NCBI RefSeq assembly: GCF_002998925.1
Contig: NZ_CP027228.1
Coordinates: 1,674,001-1,738,000 of the forward strand
Length of the DNA: 64,000 nucleotides
Reading direction: 5' to 3'
From: Mogibacterium diversum
Lineage (GTDB): Bacteria > Bacillota > Clostridia > Peptostreptococcales > Anaerovoracaceae
In this document: one piece after another, positions 15,215-24,301 of the stretch
How positions within the stretch are numbered: position 1 is the first letter of the stretch
How the letters are laid out: each line of letters opens with the position of its first letter
Program-made: the position numbers and the translations under genes
The notes under the pieces: model-generated
Seen by the model: the letters and a program-made list of their open reading frames with translations, nothing else
What the model was told of the DNA's origin: nothing
Databases searched by the model: none

Positions 15215-17800
15215 ATGTTCTGTAGCAATTGTGGCAATGAAGTAACAGAAGGCGCTAAGTTTTGCAGTGTATGTGGTGCAAGATTGAGCCTTGATGCAGA
15301 ACCATCAGTACACGAACATACAGCGTTTAGTTCGTCGAATAGAGAAGGAAATATGATGGACAAGAGAGAATCTTCTACGAAGTTCGACTTTAATTTCGGA
15401 TCCGAGGATTTAGAGATTAAGGAGCCTAAGAAGAAAACAAGCTCGGTTTCTTTCGATTGGAGCTCTGTAATTGAGGAGAGCCATAAGAAACCTACTAAGA
15501 AAATCAGATCCCCTTGGGAGACAACTGGGATTGACGATGAGGAAGCTGAAGCCGTAACACAGTCGTTCAGTTCAGTTAATAATGATTGGGATAAGCACAA
15601 GACTGCTGAGCCTGCGCATAAGGTTGAGGAGCCGGATTCCCTCGAGGAAATTCTAAAGCGTGATTCCGCAGCTGCTCCGGCATCTGGCCACGGACGCACT
15701 ATGAACTTCATAGAGGTCATGAAGCAGGAAAAAGAAGAGCGAGAGAAGGCTGCGAAGGAAGCTGAAGAAACAACCGTTTCGGCTGACTCTGATTTTAGTG
15801 ATTCTATTCTACCTAATGAAGAAAGGGAGCACACTCAGGGATACACAGAACTCAAGGACGATATCGTTGCTGAACTGGAGAAGCAGGCAAGCGAGATGGA
15901 TGAGAAGGAAGTTTCGCATAGACTAGATGCAGCTTCTGCGGATTTTGATGAGTATCTAAATGCTCGCCGCAAATCGCACGAGGAAGTGTTCCAGGCAGAG
16001 CCACCACATAACTTCGTTGATGATATGGTTCATGTGTCCGCAGCTGATACTAGGGACGAGTTTAAGCTTCCAGAAGATGAATTTGAGACAGAGCTTTCTG
16101 CATTTATCGGTAACCATGAGGACGCTGATAAAGAAGATGTTCATGCAGACAAATCAGACGATGATTTATTCAACTTTGATATTGATATTGAAGATACAGA
16201 TGAAGATGAGGAGACTGTAAGCCAGTATCTCGACTACGTGAAGCCAAGCAGGGTTTCGCGTGCACAGGAGCGCGCTGAAGCCGAGGAATTTGATCTCGAT
16301 GATGAGGATGACGATGATGAGCCAGAGACATTCTCGTACGATGAGCTTACAGATGATAACAAAGAGCCAGAGACGGACTACGAACTTGAACCTGAAACTG
16401 AATCTACAGAAGAAGCAGATGATTTCGCATTCGGTGATGATGACATAGATGTTCCTTATGAGGAGCCTGTCAACTACTCTGAGCTATATATGGATGAAGA
16501 GACAGAAAAGGCTGATAAGCCGGTGACATTAGAGACTGATGAGGTAGTTGATTCGCATGAGACTAGTGATGTAGCAGCTACAGAAGCAGTTCCAGCAGTT
16601 TCGGAAACTTCGACTGAACCAAAAGATCAAGAGGAGCCAGTAACTTCAGAAGTTGCTGCGGAGCCAGTTTCAGAACCAGCTTCAGAACCAACTGCAGAGA
16701 TAGCTCCAAAGCCATCACTGGAAGAGCCAGTAAATGCAGCATCAGAAACCGTAGAGGTAGCTTCAGCACCTGCTGAAAAGGCTGAGGATGCTGAGCTAGC
16801 AGCTGCAAAGGCTATAGAAAGTGAAATTGCAAACCTACAGAAGCGTCTAGCAGAACTTCTCGGTAAAGACACTTCAGAAACAGTTGAGCTGCCAGCAAGA
16901 GAAGTTGTTTCGGCCGAAGAGCTAGTACAGGAGCCTGTGCAGGAGAAGGCTGAGGCGGAGACTGAAGCAAATGCTACAGAGACAGGGGCTCGCTCTGATT
17001 TAACTAGCTTAGAGGCAGAGTTGGCTGCTTTAGGATTCGATACAATTGATGATGAACCAGATGAAGAGGCTGATATGCTTTTCTCTGCAGAAGATGTGGC
17101 AGATGCTAACACTTCAGCTGTGGAAGAGAATAATGAGGATCTAAATCAAGAAGAGGTTATGTCGATTGATGATCTACAGAAGGATTTCTTTGGTACAGAT
17201 GTTGATGATGCAGGGATGGAGGCAACTCGTAAGATAGACAAGTTCTATACTCTCTATCGTAAGAATGAAGAGTTCCAGCAGCTTCTTGATGAGGAGTATA
17301 AGAAACTGCAGGATGGCAGTGCCGACTATACGCTTATGGAGGATGTGCTAGCTGATTATCAGGATGAGGAAGAGGCTGAGGAAACTCCAGTTGAAGCCCA
17401 TCATGAGACAGTCGAAGCTGCAGTTAAGGCTGAGTCAGCTAAGCTTGAAGCAGCAAAGAAGGATGCAGGATCAGAACTCAGTAATAGCGCTAATGTTACT
17501 GAACCTATTACTGCTGCGACAACTCTAGTTAGTTCGCCAGCTCAGGCTGCAGTTAATACGGCAAGTAAGGCAAGCAGTGTAGCACCGTCTGTAGTCGACG
17601 ATGACGATGAAGAGTCGCGCAAAGGCGGAGTTCTAACGGTAATTGCGGTCATCGTAGCAATCTTGCTTGTTCTGTTATTGGTAGTGATACTGATACTTAA
17701 CTTTGCTCCGGACAGCAGTGTTGCGCAGCGAATCAGCGAAGTGATTGGAAAGTTTACGAATTTCGCATCGCTGGGTGATAATTCTGAATTGCTACTATAA
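15215..17800 (+). CDS. Zinc-ribbon protein with long acidic disordered region and C-terminal membrane anchor
   Basis: The 861-residue protein opens with a zinc ribbon, Cys3-x2-Cys6 and Cys17-x2-Cys20. Residues ~40-790 are very acidic, low-complexity Glu/Asp/Ala/Pro/Ser sequence with no recognisable fold apart from predicted coiled coils (IESEIANLQKRLAELLG). A single hydrophobic segment at about 812-835 (VLTVIAVIVAILLVLLLVV) anchors it, followed by about 30 residues. The topology is probably zinc ribbon inside. It precedes a UPF0182 gene on the same strand, separated by a hairpin. The role is unknown; a membrane-tethered scaffold is possible. Confidence 0.7.
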   Translation: MFCSNCGNEVTEGAKFCSVCGARLSLDAEPSVHEHTAFSSSNREGNMMDKRESSTKFDFNFGSEDLEIKEPKKKTSSVSFDWSSVIEESHKKPTKKIRSPWETTGIDDEEAEAVTQSFSSVNNDWDKHKTAEPAHKVEEPDSLEEILKRDSAAAPASGHGRTMNFIEVMKQEKEEREKAAKEAEETTVSADSDFSDSILPNEEREHTQGYTELKDDIVAELEKQASEMDEKEVSHRLDAASADFDEYLNARRKSHEEVFQAEPPHNFVDDMVHVSAADTRDEFKLPEDEFETELSAFIGNHEDADKEDVHADKSDDDLFNFDIDIEDTDEDEETVSQYLDYVKPSRVSRAQERAEAEEFDLDDEDDDDEPETFSYDELTDDNKEPETDYELEPETESTEEADDFAFGDDDIDVPYEEPVNYSELYMDEETEKADKPVTLETDEVVDSHETSDVAATEAVPAVSETSTEPKDQEEPVTSEVAAEPVSEPASEPTAEIAPKPSLEEPVNAASETVEVASAPAEKAEDAELAAAKAIESEIANLQKRLAELLGKDTSETVELPAREVVSAEELVQEPVQEKAEAETEANATETGARSDLTSLEAELAALGFDTIDDEPDEEADMLFSAEDVADANTSAVEENNEDLNQEEVMSIDDLQKDFFGTDVDDAGMEATRKIDKFYTLYRKNEEFQQLLDEEYKKLQDGSADYTLMEDVLADYQDEEEAEETPVEAHHETVEAAVKAESAKLEAAKKDAGSELSNSANVTEPITAATTLVSSPAQAAVNTASKASSVAPSVVDDDDEESRKGGVLTVIAVIVAILLVLLLVVILILNFAPDSSVAQRISEVIGKFTNFASLGDNSELLL

Positions 17801-17818
17801 GGGTGATTTATACGTATA

Positions 17819-17849
17819 TGCAGCGGCAGGCTTGATGGCTACCGCTGCA
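17819..17849 (+). terminator. Hairpin between the zinc-ribbon and UPF0182 genes
   Basis: A perfect 8-bp stem (TGCAGCGG/CCGCTGCA) with a 15-base loop and only a weak T-rich tail (TTATGTGGTTTTT). It could be a leaky terminator or an mRNA-processing or stability element within one operon. Confidence 0.45.
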
Positions 17850-17871
17850 TTATGTGGTTTTTGGAGAAATT

Positions 17872-20844
17872 ATGGCTAAGGATAAGAAAAAAGGAAAAGT
17901 TACATACACATTTAATGGTGAAGGTAAGCGACGGAATGTCTTGGGAAAGCTGCTTGTTATAGCAATTTTTGTGATAGTTATAGTCGGTAGAAGCGTCGGC
18001 TTCCTCACAGACTGGATGTGGTTTAGAGAGCTTGGCTTTACCAGGGTTTTCTGGACTCAGCTTGCAACAGAGCTAAAGCTCGGAATTGTAATATTCTTGA
18101 TTTCCGGTCTTTTGGTTCGAGTATATCTAAATAGCCTTAGAAAGGGATATTTTAGTAAGATAGAATCGCACGAAATTCCGGATATGCACAAGCTAAACGT
18201 GTTATCTTGGGTGATATCTGTAATTTTCGGAGTTGTGGCAGCGTTTGTATCGGCTACGAGCACGTGGCAATCATTTCTCATGTTTGCGAACTCCTCAAAG
18301 TTCGGACTAAAGGATCCGATTTTTGGACTAGATATTTCGTTCTATGTATTTAAGCTTGATTTCTTATCTAAACTTAATTCAATCGCAATATTCGTGATTA
18401 TCGGAGTAGTTATCGTAACATTGATTTACTATGCCGTTTTGCTTTCGGTAAGGAAACCGGACATTTTCGACAAGAAGGATGTCTTTGAAGATCTTGAGGC
18501 AGATGATGCAGCGAAAGAAGCACAGGCAGGAGATGAAACCTCGGCAGATGATGAAGTTAGGAAAGGACGTCCTGATAACAGTATTCCGTTCGGCAAGAGA
18601 GACCCTGTAGATGATGTTACGAGAATCATAAAAGGATTTAGTGACAAAGCAAAGGAACAAGCTAAGAAGCGCAGAGAAAATAAACGCGAAATCAATAGAT
18701 CAAATGTGGACCATCTATTTAGCCTAGCATCTGGGAAGGCTATGATTTTGGGCGTTGTTTTCTACGTTATGCTAGGCATTCACTTCGTGCTAAAGCAGTT
18801 CACACTCTTACATGCACATACTGGAACGGTGTATGGTGCTGGATTTACAGATATTGCTATTACGCAAAAAGTGTACCTGCTGGTTATGATTTTAGCTGTA
18901 GTCGGAGCGATTACCCTGGTAAGACACGTTCATAAGAAGGAATATCTTAAGCTCGCTAGAGTTCCTATGCTCATAATAGGAGTGCTTTTCCTCGGAACGA
19001 TTCTTAAGGTTGGTGTTCAGAGCCTGATAGTTGCTCCAGATGAAATCAACAAAGAAAGCAAATACATCAAGAACAATATCCAATATACGAATCATGCATA
19101 CGGCCTAGACAAGGTTAAGGTCGATTCTTTTGCAGCACAGAACAATCTGACGGCTGCAGATATAGCTAGTAACAAACCGACTATCAGCAATATCAGAATC
19201 AACGACTATGAGCCTGTAAAGGATTATTACAATCAAACACAGAGTATTCGTCAGTACTACGATTTCAAGGATGTAGATGTAGATAGATATAATATAAATG
19301 GCGCTGAGACCCAGGTGTATCTATCGGCGCGTGAGATTAACGAAGCCAAGATCAGTGATACATGGATTAACAAGCATTTGAAATACACTCATGGTTATGG
19401 AGTTGCGCTATCCAAGGTTAATTCCGTAACCGCAAGCGGACAACCGGATGTGCTCGTCAAGAATATTCCACCTGAGTCAAATATTCCTGAAATAAAGATA
19501 AAGAGACCTGAGATTTATTTCGGTGAGCTCACGAACAACTATATAATCGTCAATGGGGATGAGCAGGAATTCGATTACCCTGATGGGAACAACAACAAGT
19601 ATACAAAGTATAAGGGGAAAGCCGGAATAAAGCTCGGAATTGTGAGTAGACTGCTATTCTCGATAAGAGAGGGAAGCATGCAGATGCTCGTGTCGAGAAA
19701 TATCAACTCAGATTCGAGGATAATCATCAATAGAAATATTCTTGAGAGGGTAAATAAAATTTTGCCATACCTCGAGTATGAGAAGGACCCTTATATGACC
19801 ATCGTGGATGGAAAGCTGTACTGGGTTATCGATGCGTATACGACTAGCAGCAACTATCCGTATTCTGAGCCTTATTCGGGTCAGATTGGGACGACGAACT
19901 ATATCAGAAACTCAATCAAGGTGGTTGTGGATGCTTATAATGGGGATGTAAATTACTACGTTGTAGATGATAAGGATCCGATTGCGAAGACGTATGCGAA
20001 GATATATCCGACGCTGTTCAAGGGTAAGGATAAGATTCCGGCGGGATTAAAGAAGCATTTCAAGTATCCATCGACGCTCCTCAATATTCAGGCGGGTGCT
20101 TACACCAAGTATCATATGAATGAAGTCAAGGTCTTCTATCAGAAGGAAGATCTCTGGGACATTGCAAATCAAATATACGGTACAAAAGAGAGACCGATGA
20201 GTTCGAGCTTCTTCATATTCAATCTGCCGGGAGAGAAGCGTGAAGAGTTTATAAATATGATTCCGTTCACTCCTAAGTCGAAGCAGAACATGACAGCCAT
20301 AATGATGGCGAGAAATGATGGGGACGAATACGGTAAGCTCGTGGTGTATAAGTTCCCTAAGAACAAGACGGTGTACGGGCCAATGCAGGTTGAAGCGCAG
20401 ATAGATCAGAACTCTGAGATTGCCAAGGAGTTCTCACTATGGAATTCATCAGGGACTACGTATAAACGTGGAGACATGTTTATAATTCCTGTAAATAATT
20501 CTATAATGTACGTAGAGCCGGTATATCTCGAGGCTTCGAACCAAGCGATTCCTGAGGTTAAGAGGGTAATAGTCGCTTATGGGGACAAGATAGCATATGC
20601 ATCTACACTGGATGAGGCGCTTGAAAACTTATTTGGGGATGGCGCAGGGAATTCAGGTAGTGTCAGCAGCAATTCGTCAGGCGGCTCTGGTGGAGCTAGT
20701 GGCTCCAGCAACCAGAAAGAGCTGATTGGCAAGGCTAAGGAAGCGTATGATAATGCTGTTAAAGCCCAGAAGAATGGGGACTGGAAGGCTTATGGTGAGT
20801 ACCTAGACGAGTTGTCTGGATATCTCGATCAGCTTGCTGGATAG
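17872..20844 (+). CDS. UPF0182 family integral membrane protein
   Basis: The start ATG at 17872 follows GGAG by five bases; an in-frame GTG at 17854 is less likely. The 990-residue protein has seven membrane segments in the first ~390 residues and then a large extracytoplasmic domain, the UPF0182 architecture (COG1615). Features include FLTDWMWFRELGFTRVFW near the start, and the domain motifs YTHGYGVALSKVN, RPEIYFGELTNNYIIVN and YWVIDAYTTSSNYPYS. A charged insertion lies between membrane segments 4 and 5, and the C-terminus has a Ser/Gly linker and helical tail. Biochemical function is unknown. Confidence 0.88.
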   Translation: MAKDKKKGKVTYTFNGEGKRRNVLGKLLVIAIFVIVIVGRSVGFLTDWMWFRELGFTRVFWTQLATELKLGIVIFLISGLLVRVYLNSLRKGYFSKIESHEIPDMHKLNVLSWVISVIFGVVAAFVSATSTWQSFLMFANSSKFGLKDPIFGLDISFYVFKLDFLSKLNSIAIFVIIGVVIVTLIYYAVLLSVRKPDIFDKKDVFEDLEADDAAKEAQAGDETSADDEVRKGRPDNSIPFGKRDPVDDVTRIIKGFSDKAKEQAKKRRENKREINRSNVDHLFSLASGKAMILGVVFYVMLGIHFVLKQFTLLHAHTGTVYGAGFTDIAITQKVYLLVMILAVVGAITLVRHVHKKEYLKLARVPMLIIGVLFLGTILKVGVQSLIVAPDEINKESKYIKNNIQYTNHAYGLDKVKVDSFAAQNNLTAADIASNKPTISNIRINDYEPVKDYYNQTQSIRQYYDFKDVDVDRYNINGAETQVYLSAREINEAKISDTWINKHLKYTHGYGVALSKVNSVTASGQPDVLVKNIPPESNIPEIKIKRPEIYFGELTNNYIIVNGDEQEFDYPDGNNNKYTKYKGKAGIKLGIVSRLLFSIREGSMQMLVSRNINSDSRIIINRNILERVNKILPYLEYEKDPYMTIVDGKLYWVIDAYTTSSNYPYSEPYSGQIGTTNYIRNSIKVVVDAYNGDVNYYVVDDKDPIAKTYAKIYPTLFKGKDKIPAGLKKHFKYPSTLLNIQAGAYTKYHMNEVKVFYQKEDLWDIANQIYGTKERPMSSSFFIFNLPGEKREEFINMIPFTPKSKQNMTAIMMARNDGDEYGKLVVYKFPKNKTVYGPMQVEAQIDQNSEIAKEFSLWNSSGTTYKRGDMFIIPVNNSIMYVEPVYLEASNQAIPEVKRVIVAYGDKIAYASTLDEALENLFGDGAGNSGSVSSNSSGGSGGASGSSNQKELIGKAKEAYDNAVKAQKNGDWKAYGEYLDELSGYLDQLAG

Positions 20845-20891
20845 GAAATTGAGCTTAAATTACTTTTTACTTTGCGAGATAAGGAGATGTT

Positions 20892-22811
20892 ATGATAAAT
20901 TTCGATTTGGAAAAGATGCTCTTTACAATTCCTGCTGAAGAACATGGAATTGAAACTGTAGCAAATGTGCTTCGTGCACATCCAGAGGTTAAGTTCGTGT
21001 CATTTGCGGGCGTGGACCTTGGTGGACATTTTACGGATGAGAAAATTCCTATCAAGACATTCATCGATGATATGGAGAAGCTGCTTGAAAACGGTGTTCA
21101 GACCGACGGATCCAGCGTGGCACTGCCAGAGATTGCAAACCTTGCGAATGCTAGAGTTGATATACTTCCGGATAGGGATGTGAATTGGTACGTCGAGTAT
21201 AATTTCAGCAACATGGATTTTGCGACCGGCTTGCCAGTCGGCACACTGAGGATTCCATCATTCCTAAGGCACAACAATGATAGGATGGTTGGATCGAGAA
21301 TTTTCTGCAAGGATTCTATACGCAAGTTCAAGACAAGACTCATGGAGATGCTGAAACAGTACCCATATGTAGTCGAGTACCTAGACGGCATTAATTCGAT
21401 AGACGATATTGAAGAGATTAACCTAACTAGTGCAACTGAGCTCGAGTTCTGGGTAAAAACCCCAGATGACAAAGCGGACAGAGATCAGCTTTCCACCTCG
21501 CAGGAGCTTAAGGAGCAGTACTGGAAGAGGACTATAGGACCTGTAAATACAGCCCTTGAGCAGACGCTCGAGATACTTGACCGCTATGGCTTCGGTGTCG
21601 AGATGGGACACAAGGAGGTTGGCGGAGTAAGAGCTAAGATGGGCAACTCTGGAAGCTATGACCATATCATGGAGCAGCTTGAGATTGACTGGAAATATTC
21701 ATCGCCAGTGCAGGCTGGTGATAATGAAGGTCAGATTAAGCACATAGTGAGGGATGTATTTAGAGCTAACAACCTGGAGGTAACATTCCTTGCAAAACCT
21801 ATGCCAGGCGTTGCAGGTAGCGGAGAGCATACTCATCTCGGTGTATCTGCAAGGCTTAAGTCGGGAAATGTCGTAAACCTATTTGAGTCAAAGGATAGAA
21901 TGAACGAATACATGAGTCCTGTTGGATTCGGAGCGCTCATGGGAATTTTAAATAACTACGAGCTTTTAAACCCTTTCGTGGCACAGACGCATGATGCATT
22001 TAGAAGGCTAAAGCCAGGATACGAGGCTCCGGTCTGCATCGTAACATCTCTCGGGAAGGACTGCGTAACACCTTCTAGAAATAGAACGGTTCTGATCGGA
22101 TTAGTCAGAGACCAGAACAACCCTATGGCCACAAGGTTTGAGCTCAGGTCGCCTAACCCTCATAGCAACACTTATCTGGTTGTGGGAGCGTCGTTCATGC
22201 TTATGCTAGATGGAATTGAGGCGGTTCTCTCTAATGGCAAGACACCAGCAGAACTCGCAGTATCAATCTCTAAGAAAGCTGGAGAAAAGGACTTCTATCT
22301 CGCTAAGGATAGGGAATATAGAAGCGAACTTAACGTTTTCGAATGCTTCACGAAGAGAGAGAGAGAAAAGCTTTTCGGAAAAGCACCTGCTACGGTATGG
22401 GAGAATTTGAAGGCGTTTGACACACACGAAGATGAACTCGCTAAGCTTACAGGCGGAGATGAGACGGCTAAGGATGTGATTATGTCATACCGTGCACAGA
22501 TGTCTATGAAGTGGGTTATGGAGTTCCGCGATAGGATTTTGCCTAATTCAATGGATTTTGTTAGAAACTGTAAGAAGAGACATAATGAGCTCGAAGCAAC
22601 TGATTATGATATAATGAACTGGAGAAGGGTCAACAGCCTGCGCATTGCGCTCGGCAAGGACTCCATCGATAGCAAATCGATTTTGACGCTTGCGAGAGAA
22701 GCGATTGATTCTGCGGATTTTGATGCGGCGTCTAGATATGAGCTGCTTATTCAGGAGAAGATTGAGGAGCTTAGAGGTGCGTACAGCACTTATATTAAGA
22801 ACTTATTTTAA
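20892..22811 (+). CDS. Glutamine synthetase family protein, long form (639 aa)
   Basis: The catalytic GS domain is clear: the Glu-x-Glu metal motif at residues 183-185 (TATELEFW), EMGHKEVGGVRAKM, the nucleotide/substrate motif GSGEHTHLGVS with His313, FRRLKPGYEAPV, and NRTVLIGLVRDQNNPMATRF followed by ELRSPNPHSNTYL. It would make glutamine from glutamate, ammonia and ATP, or a gamma-glutamyl amide. It is about 190 residues longer than GSI because of a helical C-terminal domain; its N-terminal domain is also divergent. AAGGAG precedes the ATG; serS follows after 37 bases. Confidence 0.85.
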   Translation: MINFDLEKMLFTIPAEEHGIETVANVLRAHPEVKFVSFAGVDLGGHFTDEKIPIKTFIDDMEKLLENGVQTDGSSVALPEIANLANARVDILPDRDVNWYVEYNFSNMDFATGLPVGTLRIPSFLRHNNDRMVGSRIFCKDSIRKFKTRLMEMLKQYPYVVEYLDGINSIDDIEEINLTSATELEFWVKTPDDKADRDQLSTSQELKEQYWKRTIGPVNTALEQTLEILDRYGFGVEMGHKEVGGVRAKMGNSGSYDHIMEQLEIDWKYSSPVQAGDNEGQIKHIVRDVFRANNLEVTFLAKPMPGVAGSGEHTHLGVSARLKSGNVVNLFESKDRMNEYMSPVGFGALMGILNNYELLNPFVAQTHDAFRRLKPGYEAPVCIVTSLGKDCVTPSRNRTVLIGLVRDQNNPMATRFELRSPNPHSNTYLVVGASFMLMLDGIEAVLSNGKTPAELAVSISKKAGEKDFYLAKDREYRSELNVFECFTKREREKLFGKAPATVWENLKAFDTHEDELAKLTGGDETAKDVIMSYRAQMSMKWVMEFRDRILPNSMDFVRNCKKRHNELEATDYDIMNWRRVNSLRIALGKDSIDSKSILTLAREAIDSADFDAASRYELLIQEKIEELRGAYSTYIKNLF

Positions 22812-22848
22812 TAGATTTAGGAAGATACGATAATATGGGGGTTAAGAA

Positions 22849-24120
22849 ATGCTTGACGTCAAAAGAGTGAGAGAAAACTTCGAGAGCGTTAAAGCCGATG
22901 TGGAAAGACGTGGCAAAGGTGACTTTGGCATCGACAACGTGCTAAAGTTCGATACTAAGAGAAGGGAGCTTCTTGCGGAAGTTGAACAGCTTAAAAACAA
23001 GCAGAATACAGTATCGCGTGAAGTGCCAAAGCTCAAGAAGGAAGGTAAGGATACTTCAGTTCTATTTGCAGAGATGAAGGAGTTAAGTGCAGAGATTAAA
23101 TCCTTAGATGCAGAGGTTAGCGAAGTGGAAGAGGAACTCAGAAAGGCGCTACTCTATGTCCCTAATACACCTCACCCAGACGTTCCAAGCGGAGAGGATG
23201 ATAGCGAAAATCTCGAGCTTCGTAAGTTCGGAGAGCCGACTGAGTTCGCATTTGAGCCAAAGGCGCACTGGGATATCGGAGAAGCTCTAGACATACTGGA
23301 TTTTGAGCGCGCTGCCAAGATTTCTGGCTCTCGTTTCACAGTGTACAAGGGCATAGGTGCAAGACTCGAGAGAGCTGTGATAAACTTCATGCTCGACCTC
23401 CACACGGAAGAACAGGGCTATACTGAAATCTTACCACCTTTCATGGCTAACCGCGATGCTATGACCGGGACGGGTCAGTTACCTAAGTTCGAAGACGATA
23501 TGTTCTATGTGCCTGCGAAGGATTTTTTCTTGATTCCAACAGCAGAAGTTCCGGTTACCAATCTCCGTTCCAATGAGATTATCGAGCCAGAGGAAATGCC
23601 TGTTTATTACACGGCATATACGCCATGCTTCCGCAAAGAAGCGGGGTCGGCTGGACGCGATACTAGAGGGTTAATCAGACAACACCAGTTCAATAAGGTT
23701 GAGATGGTCAAACTTGCGTATCCTGAGAATTCCTATGAGGAACTAGAGAAGCTCACACACGATGCGGAGGAAGTACTACAGAAGCTAGGTATTCCTTACA
23801 GAGTAGTTAGACTGTGCTCTGGGGATCTCGGATTCTCGGCAGCGATGACTTACGATATCGAAGTGTGGATGCCAAGCTACGGCCGATATGTTGAGATTTC
23901 AAGCTGCTCAAACTTTGAAGATTATCAGGCTAGAAGAGCTAATATAAGATTCAGAAGAGAGAAGAAGGCAAAGCCTGAATTCGTACACACGCTGAACGGA
24001 TCTGGTCTAGCGGTAGGCAGAACTGTAGCTGCTATCCTTGAAAATTTCCAGCAGGAAGATGGTACCGTGGTAGTACCAGAAGCGCTGAGACCTTACGTTG
24101 GAAGAGACGTGATCAAGTAG
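22849..24120 (+). CDS. serS: Seryl-tRNA synthetase
   Basis: A full-length 423-residue class II synthetase that charges tRNA-Ser, and tRNA-Sec if present. Residues 1-110 form the antiparallel coiled-coil tRNA-binding arm. Then come the class II motifs: motif 2 in TPCFRKEAGSAGRDTRGLIR and HQFNKVEMVKLAYPE, the serine-binding IPTAEVPVTNL, and motif 3 in NGSGLAVGRTVAAILENFQ. Length and motifs are normal. A strong terminator follows. Confidence 0.97.
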   Translation: MLDVKRVRENFESVKADVERRGKGDFGIDNVLKFDTKRRELLAEVEQLKNKQNTVSREVPKLKKEGKDTSVLFAEMKELSAEIKSLDAEVSEVEEELRKALLYVPNTPHPDVPSGEDDSENLELRKFGEPTEFAFEPKAHWDIGEALDILDFERAAKISGSRFTVYKGIGARLERAVINFMLDLHTEEQGYTEILPPFMANRDAMTGTGQLPKFEDDMFYVPAKDFFLIPTAEVPVTNLRSNEIIEPEEMPVYYTAYTPCFRKEAGSAGRDTRGLIRQHQFNKVEMVKLAYPENSYEELEKLTHDAEEVLQKLGIPYRVVRLCSGDLGFSAAMTYDIEVWMPSYGRYVEISSCSNFEDYQARRANIRFRREKKAKPEFVHTLNGSGLAVGRTVAAILENFQQEDGTVVVPEALRPYVGRDVIK

Positions 24121-24188
24121 GAAATGCTAAATTAGCCAATCGAGATTTAGATTGGAAAACGAGCGGAGCTCATTATTTATGATGCGGC

Positions 24189-24246
24189 AAAAGCACAAGG
24201 AACTAGATGGCCAGGTAAGGTCGCAATCAGTTCGTTGTGCTTTTTT
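24189..24246 (+). terminator. Terminator after serS
   Basis: A stem of 14 bp with one mismatch (AAGCACAAGGAACT against AGTTCGTTGTGCTT), a 24-base loop and six Ts. A second small GTGGC/GCCAC hairpin follows before the next gene. Confidence 0.8.
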
Positions 24247-24301
24247 ACTATAGGAAGGTGGCTGCTCCTCAGTTGCCACTTGAGACGGAGGATACCTAAA
24301 A

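Noticed and set aside
16578..17112. Minus-strand Leu- and Ser-rich proteins
   Set aside because: Antisense readings of the acidic low-complexity region of the zinc-ribbon protein; no start signals.
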